DNA of 64,000 nt from positions 62,001-126,000 of the forward strand of contig CAKUED010000004.1 of assembly GCA_934646005.1 (NCBI GenBank). The letters run 5' to 3'. The stretch comes from an uncultured Oscillospiraceae bacterium. Its GTDB lineage: Bacteria; Bacillota; Clostridia; Oscillospirales; Oscillospiraceae. Positions 17,463 through 29,428 of this stretch are shown here, piece by piece. The position numbers and the translations under genes were made by a program. The notes below the pieces were generated by a model, which was not told where the DNA came from, did no database searches, and saw only the letters and a list, made by a program, of their open reading frames with translations. How positions within the stretch are numbered: position 1 is the stretch's first letter; each line of letters starts with the position of its first letter.

Positions 17463-18113
17463 ATGCAAACTGAATTTGTATTTGCCCCCGGCGGCTACGC
17501 CATGGACTTGGAGGGCGAGCTTGCAAAAGCCCTACAGGCACGCACGGAGATGCTCGCGCGCAAGCGCAACCCCAGGCTCTGGAGACTGACCGACCAGATG
17601 CAGAGCTTTGCCGCGTCAGGACCTGAGCAGAGGGAATTGCAGCGGCGGCGCATCATCGGCTACGGGATGACGGCGGTGCTGTTCCTCGCGGCGGCGGCGC
17701 TGCTCATTTTTGGCTTTACCGAGCCGCGCGACCGGCGGATGATCGCCATCGGCGGCGTTTGCGCGCTGCTGGCGGTCTCGCGCGTGCTGCCGCTTGTGAC
17801 GACAGGCAGCTCCATCACACGCTATGCCAAGGCAGCGCACCAGCACCTGACGAGCCTGCGCGCGGCGGATTTTTCGCAGAAGCCGACCATCCGCTTTACA
17901 GAGGACAAGATGCGCATCCAGTCGAATCTCGGCGGCAGGGACTATGACTACGACACCATGGAAGCGTTTGTGGAAACGCCGCGGCTGTTTGTGCTGACGC
18001 ACAGCGGCGCGGCGACCGTTCTGCAAAAGCAGGATCTGGTGCTCGGCACGCCGGAGGAATTTAAGGATTTTTTCCTGTCCCACGCGCAGCCGTTATCCGC
18101 TGAATTAGTGTAA
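17463..18113 (+). CDS. YcxB-like membrane protein under T-box control
   Basis: A 216-residue protein. The cytoplasmic N-terminal part is about 75 residues; two adjacent membrane segments span about 76-118 (MTAVLFLAAAALLIFGF and a second one near AIGGVCALLAV); the C-terminal domain has the YcxB-like pattern IRFTEDKMRI, YDYDTMEAFVET and VLQKQDL. YcxB-like proteins have no established function. ATG 17463 follows AAGGAG by 7 bp. It is the first gene after the T-box terminator, and valS starts 24 bp after it. It is therefore expected to rise when valyl-tRNA is short, a setting I do not know for this family. Confidence 0.75.
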   Translation: MQTEFVFAPGGYAMDLEGELAKALQARTEMLARKRNPRLWRLTDQMQSFAASGPEQRELQRRRIIGYGMTAVLFLAAAALLIFGFTEPRDRRMIAIGGVCALLAVSRVLPLVTTGSSITRYAKAAHQHLTSLRAADFSQKPTIRFTEDKMRIQSNLGGRDYDYDTMEAFVETPRLFVLTHSGAATVLQKQDLVLGTPEEFKDFFLSHAQPLSAELV

Positions 18114-18137
18114 ATCATCAACTTTAGGAGATATACC

Positions 18138-20777
18138 ATGAGAAAAGAATTACCCAAACAGTATGACCCCAAACAGGTCGAGGGGCAGATCTACGAGCTG
18201 TGGATGGAGAACGACTGCTTTAAGGCAACGCCCGATCCCGACAAGAAGCCGTACTGCATCGTCATGCCGCCTCCCAACGTGACGGGGCAGCTCCACATGG
18301 GGCACGCGCTGGACTCCACGCTTCAGGACATCCTGACGCGCTACCGCCGGATGCAGGGCTACAGCGCCCTGTGGCTGCCGGGCACGGATCACGCGGGCAT
18401 CGCCACGCAGATCAAGGTTGAGGAAGAGCTGCGCAAGAATGAGGGCTTGACGCGCTACGACCTCGGACGTGAGAAATTCCTCGAGCGCGTGTGGGCGTGG
18501 AAGGAGAAGTACGGCAGCCGCATTGTGCAGCAGCAGAAAAAGCTGGGCGTGTCGTGTGACTGGTCGCGCAGCCGCTTTACGATGGACGACGGCTGCTCCA
18601 AAGCCGTGCGCGAGACGTTCTGCGAGCTGTATGACAAGGGACTCATCTACAAGGGCAGCCGCATCATCAACTGGTGTCCGCACTGCATCACGGCGCTCTC
18701 CGACGCCGAGGTCGAGTATGTGGACAAGCCCGGTCATCTGTGGTATATCCGCTATCCACTTACCGACGGCAGCGGCGACATCGTGGTCGCCACCACCCGC
18801 CCGGAGACGATGATGGGCGATACCGGCGTCGCCGTGAACCCGGAGGACGAGAAGTTTAAGCACCTCATCGGCAAGACCTGCATCCTGCCGATCATGAACC
18901 GCGAGATTCCCATCATCGGCGATGAATACTGCGAGATCGGCTTCGGCACAGGCGCGGTCAAAATGACCCCGGCGCACGACCCCAACGACTTTGAGGTCGG
19001 TCTGCGTCATAACCTTGAGATCATCCGCGTCATCGCCGACGACGGCAGGATCAACGAAAACGGCGGCAAGTATAACGGCATGGACCGCTACGAGTGCCGC
19101 AAGGCGATCGTGAAGGACCTCGAAGAACAGGGCTACCTCATCAAGACCGAGCCGTACAGCCACAACGTGGGCACCTGCTATCGCTGCCACAATGACGTCG
19201 AGCCGCTCATCTCCGCGCAGTGGTTCGTGAAGATGGAGCCGCTTGCCAAGGAAGCGCTGCGCATCGTGAAGGACGGCGGCGTGCGCTTTGTGCCGGATCG
19301 CTTTACGAAGATCTATAACAACTGGATGGAAAATGTGCATGACTGGTGCATTTCCCGCCAGCTCTGGTGGGGTCATCAGATCCCGGCGTGGTACTGCGCC
19401 GACTGCGGGCACATCAACGTCTCCCGCGACGACCCGGTAAAGTGCGAGCAGTGCGGCAGCACGAAGCTCACGCGCGACGAGGACGTGCTGGACACCTGGT
19501 TCTCGTCTGCGCTGTGGCCGTTCTCCACGCTCGGCTGGCCAGACCTTGACTCCGCCGACCTCAAGTACTGGTATCCCACGACCGATATGGTCACGGGCTA
19601 TGACATCATTTTCTTCTGGGTGGCGCGCATGATCTTCTCCGGCATGGAGCAGATGAAGAAAGAGCCGTTCAAGACGGTGTTCATCCACGGTCTGGTGCGC
19701 GACGATAAGGGACGCAAGATGTCCAAATCGCTCGGCAACGGCATCGACCCGCTGGAGATGGCGGACACCTACGGCGCGGACGCGCTGCGCTTTAACCTCA
19801 TTACCGGCAACTCGCCCGGCAACGATATGCGCTTTTATGTGGAAAAGTGCGAGGCGATGCGCAACTTTGCCAACAAGATCTGGAACGCCAGCCGCTATGT
19901 GCTCATGAACCTGAGCGTGGACGAGCCGGGTCTGCCAGACGTTTCGAAGCTGGAGCTGGAGGATAAGTGGGTGCTGTCCAAGCTCAATACGCTCATCCGC
20001 GAGGTCACGGAGAATATGGACGCCTACGAGCTGGGCGTTGCTTCCGCCAAGGTGTACGACTTTATCTGGGACACCTACTGCGACTGGTATATCGAGCTGA
20101 CGAAGGCGCGGCTGTATGACGCGGACGATGAGAGCAAGCGCATCGCGCAGCAGGTGCTCGTGTATGTGCTCGATCAGCTTCTGCGGCTGCTGCATCCGTT
20201 CATGCCGTTCATCACCGAAGAAATTTGGCAGGCGATCCCGCATGAGGGCGATTTCCTCATCCGCGCCGAATGGCCCACGCCGAATGCGGCGCTGGACTTT
20301 GCCGCGGAGGCGGACGCGCTGGAAATGGTGAAAAACGCGATCTCGGCGATCCGCGCCCGCCGTGCGGAGATGAACGTGCCGCCGTCGCGCAAGGCGGCGC
20401 TGTACGTCGTGTCGGCGCATAACGACTATTTCCGACAGGGCGAGGGCTTTATCCGCCGCCTTGCCTATGCCGATCAGGTCGTCCTGTGCGACGAAGACCC
20501 CAAGGGGCACGAGGATATGCTCTGCGTCGTCACGGCGGACGCGAAGCTCTATATCCCGCTCGATCAGCTCATCGACACCGAAAAGGAGCTGGCGCGCATT
20601 GCCAAGGAAAAGGAGAACTGCCTGAAGCAGATCGCCATGTTTGAGGGTAAGCTCTCCAATGAGAGCTTCGTCTCCCGCGCGCCGGAAAAGGTCGTAAACG
20701 ATCAGCGCGACAAGCTCGCCAAGGCAAAGGCGCTGCTCGAGCAGCTCGAGGGCAGCGAAAAGCGCCTGAAAAAATAA
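18138..20777 (+). CDS. valS: Valine--tRNA ligase
   Basis: An 879-residue class Ia synthetase. The HIGH motif reads HMGH in [19 protein letters not shown] is intact ([10 protein letters not shown]), the editing domain lies between them, and a C-terminal coiled-coil tRNA-binding arm ([17 protein letters not shown]) ends the protein. Full length. TTAGGAG precedes the ATG. Expression is governed by the T-box upstream of the intervening membrane-protein gene, and the unit ends at the hairpin beginning 47 bp after the stop. Confidence 0.96.
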   Translation: MRKELPKQYDPKQVEGQIYELWMENDCFKATPDPDKKPYCIVMPPPNVTGQLHMGHALDSTLQDILTRYRRMQGYSALWLPGTDHAGIATQIKVEEELRKNEGLTRYDLGREKFLERVWAWKEKYGSRIVQQQKKLGVSCDWSRSRFTMDDGCSKAVRETFCELYDKGLIYKGSRIINWCPHCITALSDAEVEYVDKPGHLWYIRYPLTDGSGDIVVATTRPETMMGDTGVAVNPEDEKFKHLIGKTCILPIMNREIPIIGDEYCEIGFGTGAVKMTPAHDPNDFEVGLRHNLEIIRVIADDGRINENGGKYNGMDRYECRKAIVKDLEEQGYLIKTEPYSHNVGTCYRCHNDVEPLISAQWFVKMEPLAKEALRIVKDGGVRFVPDRFTKIYNNWMENVHDWCISRQLWWGHQIPAWYCADCGHINVSRDDPVKCEQCGSTKLTRDEDVLDTWFSSALWPFSTLGWPDLDSADLKYWYPTTDMVTGYDIIFFWVARMIFSGMEQMKKEPFKTVFIHGLVRDDKGRKMSKSLGNGIDPLEMADTYGADALRFNLITGNSPGNDMRFYVEKCEAMRNFANKIWNASRYVLMNLSVDEPGLPDVSKLELEDKWVLSKLNTLIREVTENMDAYELGVASAKVYDFIWDTYCDWYIELTKARLYDADDESKRIAQQVLVYVLDQLLRLLHPFMPFITEEIWQAIPHEGDFLIRAEWPTPNAALDFAAEADALEMVKNAISAIRARRAEMNVPPSRKAALYVVSAHNDYFRQGEGFIRRLAYADQVVLCDEDPKGHEDMLCVVTADAKLYIPLDQLIDTEKELARIAKEKENCLKQIAMFEGKLSNESFVSRAPEKVVNDQRDKLAKAKALLEQLEGSEKRLKK

Positions 20778-20823
20778 ATCCCGCGCCCGTTCGACGGGAA
20801 AATCGCGGCAGAAAAACTATACT

Positions 20824-20857
20824 GGACACGCACACAGCGGTGTGCGTGTCCATTTTT
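20824..20857 (+). terminator. Terminator after valS, directly before spoIIAA
   Basis: A perfect 12-bp stem (20824-20835 with 20840-20851), a 4-nt loop and a T-rich tail. It ends about 21 bp before the spoIIAA start codon, so the Shine-Dalgarno of spoIIAA follows it at once. Confidence 0.8.
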
Positions 20858-20878
20858 TGTTTCCGGGAGGATGTACCG

Positions 20879-21202
20879 ATGAATCTGACCAGTTTTTTGC
20901 AGGAAAAGCAGCTCACCATCGCGCTGCGCGGCGAGATCGACCACCACTCCGCACGCGACATTCTGCGGGTGGTGAGCAACAAGATCGACCTCTATCTGCC
21001 GCTTGCGTGCGTGCTGGACTTCCGCGAGGTCACGTTTATGGATTCCAGCGGCATTGCCATCGTCATCTCGGCGCTGCGCAAAATGCGCGAGCTGAGTGGG
21101 CGGCTGGTGCTGCGGGACGTGCCGCCGCAGCCGATGAAGGTGCTGCGCGCGTCCGGCATGGAGCAGATCGTGGAAATTGAAGAGAGGAGCGTTTCCGTAT
21201 GA
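20879..21202 (+). CDS. spoIIAA: Anti-sigma F factor antagonist SpoIIAA
   Basis: A 107-residue STAS-domain protein. The phosphorylation loop reads FMDSSGIAIV, with Ser57 at the site phosphorylated by SpoIIAB. Dephosphorylated SpoIIAA binds SpoIIAB and frees sigma-F in the forespore. ATG 20879 follows GGGAGG by 8 bp; the ORF is open upstream to 20840, but that part lies within the terminator. First gene of the spoIIA operon, coupled to spoIIAB by ATGA. A sigma-H promoter, expected from Bacillus, was not found with confidence. Confidence 0.93.
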   Translation: MNLTSFLQEKQLTIALRGEIDHHSARDILRVVSNKIDLYLPLACVLDFREVTFMDSSGIAIVISALRKMRELSGRLVLRDVPPQPMKVLRASGMEQIVEIEERSVSV

Positions 21203-21639
21203 AGCCTGAAAACAGCATGAGCGTGGAGTTTCCCAGCCGGTCGGCAAATGAGGCGCTGGCGCGCGCGGTCGTAGCGTGCTTTGCCGCGCAGCTCGACCCC
21301 ACGCTCGACGAGCTGGGCGATATTAAGACCGCCGTGTCCGAGGCGGTGACGAACTGCATCGTCCACGCCTACCGCGACACCATCGGACCAATCACCGTCC
21401 GCTGCCGCGTGCTGCCGGACAATGTGCTGGACATCGTGGTGAAGGACAAGGGCTGCGGCATCGCGGACGTCGCCGAAGCGCGAAGGCCCATGTTCACCAC
21501 CGGCGGCGAGGAGCGCAGCGGCATGGGCTTTACGATCATGGAGAGCTTTATGACGAGCCTGCGCGTGACCTCGCGCCCCGGCAAGGGCACGAGCGTACAT
21601 ATGAAGCGAAAGATCGTCCGGCGGGGGCAGGCGGATTGA
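21199..21639 (+). CDS. spoIIAB: Anti-sigma F factor / serine kinase SpoIIAB
   Basis: A 146-residue GHKL-type kinase. The N box is EAVTNCIVHAY, G1 is KDKGCGIAD and G2 is ERSGMGFTIME. It holds sigma-F inactive and phosphorylates SpoIIAA. Start by ATGA overlap with spoIIAA; its stop overlaps the TTG start of sigF. Confidence 0.95.
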   Translation: MKPENSMSVEFPSRSANEALARAVVACFAAQLDPTLDELGDIKTAVSEAVTNCIVHAYRDTIGPITVRCRVLPDNVLDIVVKDKGCGIADVAEARRPMFTTGGEERSGMGFTIMESFMTSLRVTSRPGKGTSVHMKRKIVRRGQAD

Positions 21640-22340
21640 GCGCGCCGCAGGAGGAGCTTATCCAGAGAAGTCAGGCGGGCGACCGTGCGGCGACCGAACA
21701 GCTCGTGGTGGATAATTCCGGGCTCATCTGGTCGGTCGCGCGGCGGTATTTCGGGCGCGGCATTGACCCGGACGATCTCTACCAGCTCGGCTGCGTCGGC
21801 TTTCTCAAGGCAATCGCCGGGTTTGACGCCGCCTACGGCACGCAGTTTTCCACCTACGCCGTGCCGAAGATCGCGGGCGAGATCCGCCGCTTTCTGCGCG
21901 ACGACGGCAGCGTGAAGGTCAGCCGCAGCATTAAAGAACGCGCGGCGGGCATCAAAATGGCACGCCAGCGGCTCACGGCGCGGCTCGGGCGCGAGCCGGG
22001 CGTTTCGGAACTGGCGGCGGAGCTGGGGCTGACGCCGGAGGAGATCGCGTCGGCGGAGACGGCGACAGCGAGCGCCGAATCCATCCAGCGCCAGACGGGC
22101 GAGGAGGGCTTTTCACTCGAGGATGTGCTGTGTACCGACGGCATGGAGGAGCGCATCGTGGAGTCGCTGTCGCTGCGCGCGGCGCTTGCGCAGCTCTCCG
22201 GGCGGGAACGGCTGGTGATCGACCTGCGGTATTTCCACGCCCTGACGCAGGAGCGGGTGGCAAAGATCATCGGCGTATCGCAGGTGCAGGTCAGCCGCAT
22301 CGAGAAAAAGGCGCTGGCGAATCTGAGAAATTACATTTAA
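21636..22340 (+). CDS. sigF: RNA polymerase sigma-F factor (forespore)
   Basis: A 234-residue sigma-70-family factor. Region 2 carries DPDDLYQLGCVGFLKAI and FSTYAVPKIAGEIRRFLRD, region 3 is present, and region 4 ends with the helix-turn-helix LTQERVAKIIGVSQVQVSRIE. First compartment-specific sigma factor of the forespore. The start is TTG in a TTGA overlap with spoIIAB, so translation is coupled. Position after spoIIAB distinguishes it from sigma-G. Confidence 0.93.
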   Translation: MSAPQEELIQRSQAGDRAATEQLVVDNSGLIWSVARRYFGRGIDPDDLYQLGCVGFLKAIAGFDAAYGTQFSTYAVPKIAGEIRRFLRDDGSVKVSRSIKERAAGIKMARQRLTARLGREPGVSELAAELGLTPEEIASAETATASAESIQRQTGEEGFSLEDVLCTDGMEERIVESLSLRAALAQLSGRERLVIDLRYFHALTQERVAKIIGVSQVQVSRIEKKALANLRNYI

Positions 22341-22343
22341 GTA

Positions 22344-22372
22344 TCGACAAAAATCGCCGGATGTATTAAAAT
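22344..22372 (+). promoter_or_regulatory. Sigma-A-type promoter for the pcrA-type helicase
   Basis: TCGACA (22344-22349), a 17-bp spacer and TAAAAT (22367-22372), just after the sigF stop codon. It separates the helicase unit from the spoIIA operon. Confidence 0.6.
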
Positions 22373-22402
22373 AGCGGTATCTATAGAGGCACAGGTGAAC
22401 AC

Positions 22403-24832
22403 ATGGATATTAGCTATGAACAGCGATTTCTGACCGTGCGGCGGGCGATCATCGCCGCGCGGTTTTCAAAACTGAATGATATGCAGCAAAAAGCGGTCCT
22501 GACGACGGAAGGACCGCTGCTTTTGCTTGCCGGCGCGGGCAGCGGCAAAACGACCGTGCTCATCCACCGCATCGCGAACCTCATCGACTTCGGCTGCGCG
22601 TCGGACTCGAACGAAGTGCCGGACTATGTGACGGAGCAGGACGTGGAGTTTCTGGAATCGTACCTGCGCACGCAGCGTGCGGAGGATATGCCCCGCGCGC
22701 ACGCGCTGTGCGCGCTGCGCCCTGCCGCGCCGTGGAGCATCATCGCCATCACGTTTACGAACAAGGCGGCGAACGAGCTGAAGGATCGCTTGCAGGCAAT
22801 GCTGGGCGACGAGGCGCTGGATGTGTGGGCGATGACGTTCCACTCCGCGTGCTGCCGCATCCTGCGGCGCGATATTGATCGGCTTGGCGGCTACACGGGC
22901 AGATTCACCATCTACGACACAAGCGATTCCGAGCGTGTGGTCAAGGACATCGTGCGCGACCTGAGTCTGGATGAAAAGGCGTTCCCGCCGCGTCTGGTGC
23001 TCTCGCTCATCGGCAAGGCGAAGGACAAGCGCCAGAGCCCGGAGGAATTTGAAAAGACCGCCGCCTTTTCCGGCGACTGGCGCATCGAGCGCACGGCGCA
23101 GATCTACGAGGAGTATCAGCGCCGCCTGCTGGACGCGAACGCGCTGGATTTTGACGACATTATCCTCAAGACCGTGGAGCTCTTGGAGCAGTTCGAGGAC
23201 GTGCGCGCGTATTATCAGCGCAAGTTCCGCTACGTGCTCATCGACGAGTATCAGGACACGAATATGCTGCAATACCAGCTCTCGTCGCTGCTGGCGGGCG
23301 GGTATGAGAACATCTGCGTCGTGGGCGACGACGACCAGTCCATCTACAAATTCCGCGGCGCGACGATCGAGAATATCCTCTCCTTCGAGCAGCAATATAA
23401 AGGCGCGCAGGTCATCCGGCTGGAGCAGAATTACCGCTCCACGCAGTCGATCCTGAACGCTGCCAACGCCGTGATCGCCCACAACCGCGGGCGAAAGGGC
23501 AAAAATCTCTGGACAAAAAATGCCGCGGGCGACAAAATTCGCGTGTATGAAGCCCTGAGCGAGACGGATGAGGCAAATTACGTCGCCAGCAGCATTATCT
23601 CTTCTTCGCGCGGGCAGAATTTCCGCAACTACGCCGTGCTCTACCGCACGAACGCGCAGTCAAACGCCGTGGAAAATGCCTTCAAGCGCAGCGGCATCCC
23701 GTACCGCATCATCGGCGGCACGCGCTTCTTTGACCGCGCGGAGGTCAAGGATATGCTGGCGTATCTGTGCGTCATCAACAACCGCGCCGACGATCTGCGC
23801 CTGCGCCGCATTGTCAATAACCCGCCGCGCGGCATCGGCGCGAAAACGCTGGAAATGGCGGACCGGCAGGCAGCGGCGGCTGGGCTGCCGCTGTATGATG
23901 TGCTGTCGCACGTCAAGGACTATCCGAGTTTAGAGAAGGCAGGGGCGAAGCTCGCAGCGTTCTGCGCGCTCATCGAGGAATGCGCGGAGCTGCTGAACAC
24001 GCTGAGCCTGCCGGATTTTTATGAAGAGGTCATGCTCCGCACGGGCTATGTCTCCATGCTGGAGGCAAAGGACGATGTGGAATCGCGCACGCGGGCGGAG
24101 AACGTCCGAGAGCTGAAATCCACCATCGTGCAGTACGCCGAGAGCGTGGAAGAGCCCACGCTGGCGGAGTTTTTGGAGCAGATCGCGCTGTATACCGACA
24201 TCGAGCAGTATGACGCCGACGCGGACGCCGTTGTGATGATGACGATGCACAGCGCGAAGGGTCTGGAATTTGAAAATGTATTCCTTGTCGGCATGGAAGA
24301 AGGCTTGTTCCCCGGCACGCGCTGCCTTGGCGAGCCGGACGAGCTGGAGGAGGAGCGGCGGCTGTGCTACGTCGCCATCACGCGGGCGAAAAGGACGCTG
24401 TGCCTGTGCCACGCGCGGCAGCGTATGCTCTACGGACGCACGAGCGTGAACCTGCCGTCGCGCTTTCTCGACGAGCTGCCGCCCGATTGCGTGGAGCGCC
24501 GCAGCGCCGGGGGGATGCCCGCCGAGCGGCGCACCGGCTCGTATGAGCGCCCGCGCCCGTCGCTCTATGGCGATGACACGCGCTATTTTGACCAGAGCTA
24601 CACGCCGCGCCCCGCGCGCGACCACTCTGTCCTCACCACGCCGCGCGGCGCCAAGCCCGCCGCGTGCCCGTTCTCGAAGGGCGACATGGTGATGCACAAG
24701 GCATTTGGGCGCGGCATGGTGCTGACAGTCCTGCCCATGGGCGGCGACGCGCTGCTGGAGGTGGCGTTTGACGGCGTGGGCACGAAGCGCCTGATGGCGA
24801 ACACCGCGGGCGTACACATGAAAAAGCTATGA
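22403..24832 (+). CDS. pcrA: UvrD/PcrA-family ATP-dependent DNA helicase
   Basis: An 809-residue SF1A 3'-5' helicase. Walker A is AGAGSGKT, motif Ia is ITFTNKAANEL, motif II is LIDEYQDTN, motif III is GDDDQSIYKFRGA, motif IV is RLEQNYRST and motif V is TMHSAKGLEFENVFL. The protein unwinds DNA in repair and removes RecA filaments. The C-terminal tail after about residue 690 is Pro/Arg-rich, and its end (MVMHKAFGRGMVL) matches the Tudor-like RNA polymerase-binding domain of PcrA. An insertion of roughly 35-40 residues follows the Walker A helix (VPDYVTEQDV), seen in several clostridial relatives. Start ATG 22403. Confidence 0.9.
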   Translation: MDISYEQRFLTVRRAIIAARFSKLNDMQQKAVLTTEGPLLLLAGAGSGKTTVLIHRIANLIDFGCASDSNEVPDYVTEQDVEFLESYLRTQRAEDMPRAHALCALRPAAPWSIIAITFTNKAANELKDRLQAMLGDEALDVWAMTFHSACCRILRRDIDRLGGYTGRFTIYDTSDSERVVKDIVRDLSLDEKAFPPRLVLSLIGKAKDKRQSPEEFEKTAAFSGDWRIERTAQIYEEYQRRLLDANALDFDDIILKTVELLEQFEDVRAYYQRKFRYVLIDEYQDTNMLQYQLSSLLAGGYENICVVGDDDQSIYKFRGATIENILSFEQQYKGAQVIRLEQNYRSTQSILNAANAVIAHNRGRKGKNLWTKNAAGDKIRVYEALSETDEANYVASSIISSSRGQNFRNYAVLYRTNAQSNAVENAFKRSGIPYRIIGGTRFFDRAEVKDMLAYLCVINNRADDLRLRRIVNNPPRGIGAKTLEMADRQAAAAGLPLYDVLSHVKDYPSLEKAGAKLAAFCALIEECAELLNTLSLPDFYEEVMLRTGYVSMLEAKDDVESRTRAENVRELKSTIVQYAESVEEPTLAEFLEQIALYTDIEQYDADADAVVMMTMHSAKGLEFENVFLVGMEEGLFPGTRCLGEPDELEEERRLCYVAITRAKRTLCLCHARQRMLYGRTSVNLPSRFLDELPPDCVERRSAGGMPAERRTGSYERPRPSLYGDDTRYFDQSYTPRPARDHSVLTTPRGAKPAACPFSKGDMVMHKAFGRGMVLTVLPMGGDALLEVAFDGVGTKRLMANTAGVHMKKL

Positions 24833-24858
24833 TATACCCCCTCCGCCCCGCATACGAT
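24830..24858 (+). promoter_or_regulatory. Sigma-E-like promoter for yunB
   Basis: TGATATA (24830-24836), a 14-bp spacer and CATACGAT (24851-24858). Both boxes and the spacing fit the Bacillus sigma-E consensus (ATATT-like, 13-15 bp, CATACANT) with few mismatches. It ends 19 bp before the yunB start and overlaps the end of the helicase gene. yunB is sigma-E-dependent in Bacillus. Confidence 0.6.
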
Positions 24859-24877
24859 GGCAGGGGGAGGGGACGGC

Positions 24878-28148
<3,271 letters not shown>

Positions 28149-28156
<8 letters not shown>

Positions 28157-28198
28157 GAAAACAGACGATGCACCGGCATCGTCTGTTTTCTTACACCT
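28149..28198 (+). terminator. Long perfect hairpin at the end of the MBL-fold gene
   Basis: A perfect 23-bp stem (28149-28171 with 28176-28198) and a 4-nt ACCG loop. The left arm contains the stop codon of the MBL-fold gene, and the right arm contains a TTTTCTT tract. It probably acts as an intrinsic terminator, although the stem is longer than usual and no T run follows it. Confidence 0.65.
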
Positions 28199-28222
28199 CT
28201 CGACAACTCCCTGCATACAGTG
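28195..28222 (+). promoter_or_regulatory. Mother-cell (sigma-E/sigma-K-like) promoter for cotJ
   Basis: The -10 box CATACAGTG (28214-28222) fits CATACANT for sigma-E and, apart from its last base, CATANNNTA for sigma-K. AC at 28195-28196 is exactly 17 bp upstream, as in the sigma-K pattern; no good sigma-E -35 is visible. cotJ of Bacillus is sigma-E-dependent, so either factor is possible. The start site would fall near 28229, giving a leader of about 40 nt. Confidence 0.55.
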
Positions 28223-28271
28223 TGAATGGGCGGCGTGCCGCCCGATACATCATTCGGAGGGAGTTTTTGTT

Positions 28272-28784
28272 TTGAATCATTGCACGCAGAATGCGCCCGC
28301 GCGCGCGGCGGTGCAGGCAGACGCGGCAGCGTCTGCCGCGCAGACGCCCGACACGCTCTATGTCTGCGCCGACCACGACGGCAAGCTGCCGAGCTGTGCG
28401 CCGCTCGCCGTTCCGTTCGTCCCATTCCAGCAGACGGGTGCGAACAAATACGCGCTCGATCTCGCGCTGGCGCGCGGGACGCTGTTTGAGGGGCTGGATC
28501 TGCCGTATCTCAAAATGCAGAACGAGGCATTCACTGACCTCAGCGCGGCGCGGCAGCTTCAGGCGCTCGGCTTTGCCATCAACGAGCTGGGGCTGTATCT
28601 CGACACGCACGCAAGCGACACCGAAGCCGTCGCGCTCTACAACCAGTACGCAGAGCTGTATGAGGAAGCCGTGGAGCAGTACCAGCGCAGCGGCGTGAGC
28701 CTGATGCAGCTCGCCTCGACTATGGGCGGCAGCTACAGCTGGCTGAACGATCCGTGGCCGTGGGACTATCGGGAGGAGGGCTGA
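28272..28784 (+). CDS. Fused spore coat protein CotJA-CotJB
   Basis: A 170-residue protein that joins two coat proteins normally encoded separately. Residues about 36-80 match CotJA (VPFVPFQQ, then ARGTLFEGLDLPYLK). Residues about 90-170 match CotJB (LQALGFAINELGLYLDTH, VALYNQYAELYEEAVEQYQ, and the end NDPWPWDY). The N-terminal 35 residues are Ala-rich and not recognised. The start is TTG 28272, with GGAGGGAG 9 bp upstream; no ATG lies upstream in frame. There is no stop or ribosome site between the halves. CotJ proteins sit in the spore coat with the manganese catalase-like CotJC, encoded 2 bp downstream. The fusion is seen directly; its effect is unknown. Confidence 0.85.
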   Translation: MNHCTQNAPARAAVQADAAASAAQTPDTLYVCADHDGKLPSCAPLAVPFVPFQQTGANKYALDLALARGTLFEGLDLPYLKMQNEAFTDLSAARQLQALGFAINELGLYLDTHASDTEAVALYNQYAELYEEAVEQYQRSGVSLMQLASTMGGSYSWLNDPWPWDYREEG

Positions 28785-28786
28785 GT

Positions 28787-29383
28787 ATGTTTGTATATGA
28801 AAAACGGCTGCAATACCCGGTCAGGATCAAAAACACGAACCCGCGCCTGGCGTCGCTGATCATTTCACAATACGGTGGTCCTGACGGCGAGCTCGGTGCG
28901 TCGCTGCGCTACCTCAGCCAGCGCTATTCCATGCCCTTCCCGGAACTGAAGGGTCTGCTGACCGACATCGGTACGGAAGAGCTGGGGCATTTGGAGATGG
29001 TGGGGACGATCGTGCATCAGCTCACGCGGACGCTGACGGACGATCAGATCCGGCAGGCTGGGTTTGACGCGTATTTTGTGGATCACGCGGCGGGCGTGTA
29101 TCCCACGGCGGCGGCGGGCTTTCCGTGGTCGGCGGCGTCGATCGGCGTCAAGGGCGACCCCATCTGCGACCTCACGGAGGATCTCGCCGCCGAGCAGAAG
29201 GCGAGAGTGACATACGACAACATCCTGCGGCTGTCGGACGATGCCGACGTGAACGACGTCATCAAGTTCCTGCGCGAACGCGAGATCGTTCACTTCCAGC
29301 GCTTCGGTGAGGCGCTGGAGCTGCTGCGGCAGAAGCTGGATGAGAAAAACGTCTACTTTATGAACCCCGCGCTGACGCAGTAA
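28787..29383 (+). CDS. cotJC: Spore coat protein CotJC (manganese catalase family)
   Basis: A 198-residue ferritin-like protein of the manganese catalase family. Metal-ligand positions are seen in LTDIGTEELGHLEM, AEQKARVTYDNI and REREIVHFQRF. CotJC is a coat or outer-spore component, possibly with catalase activity. GGGAGGAGG overlaps the 3' end of the fused cotJAB, giving tight coupling. The gene ends at a bidirectional terminator facing araC. Confidence 0.92.
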   Translation: MFVYEKRLQYPVRIKNTNPRLASLIISQYGGPDGELGASLRYLSQRYSMPFPELKGLLTDIGTEELGHLEMVGTIVHQLTRTLTDDQIRQAGFDAYFVDHAAGVYPTAAAGFPWSAASIGVKGDPICDLTEDLAAEQKARVTYDNILRLSDDADVNDVIKFLREREIVHFQRFGEALELLRQKLDEKNVYFMNPALTQ

Positions 29384-29394
29384 GCGAACAAAAA

Positions 29395-29424
29395 ACCGCC
29401 CCGGTTTTTACGAACCGAGGCGGT
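29395..29424. terminator. Bidirectional terminator between cotJC and the AraC gene
   Basis: An 11-bp stem interrupted by one mismatch (29395-29406 with 29413-29424) and a 6-nt loop. It is flanked by an A tract on the left, which is a T tract for the minus strand, and by TTTT on the right. Confidence 0.8.
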
Positions 29425-29428
29425 CATT

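Noticed and set aside
18150-20510. A 786-codon open frame antisense to valS
   Set aside because: Shadow of valS codon bias; the plus-strand product is an unmistakable ValS. Same reasoning for long antisense frames over the kinase, ligA, pheT and alr.
20790-20823. A sigma-H promoter for spoIIA (GGGAAAAT region)
   Set aside because: The match to the -10 consensus is too poor to report, and the site would lie before a terminator.
28205-28265. An 8-bp pairing (AACTCCCT with AGGGAGTT) that could hide the cotJAB ribosome site
   Set aside because: The left arm lies upstream of the start site predicted from the CATACAGTG promoter, so it would not be in the mRNA.
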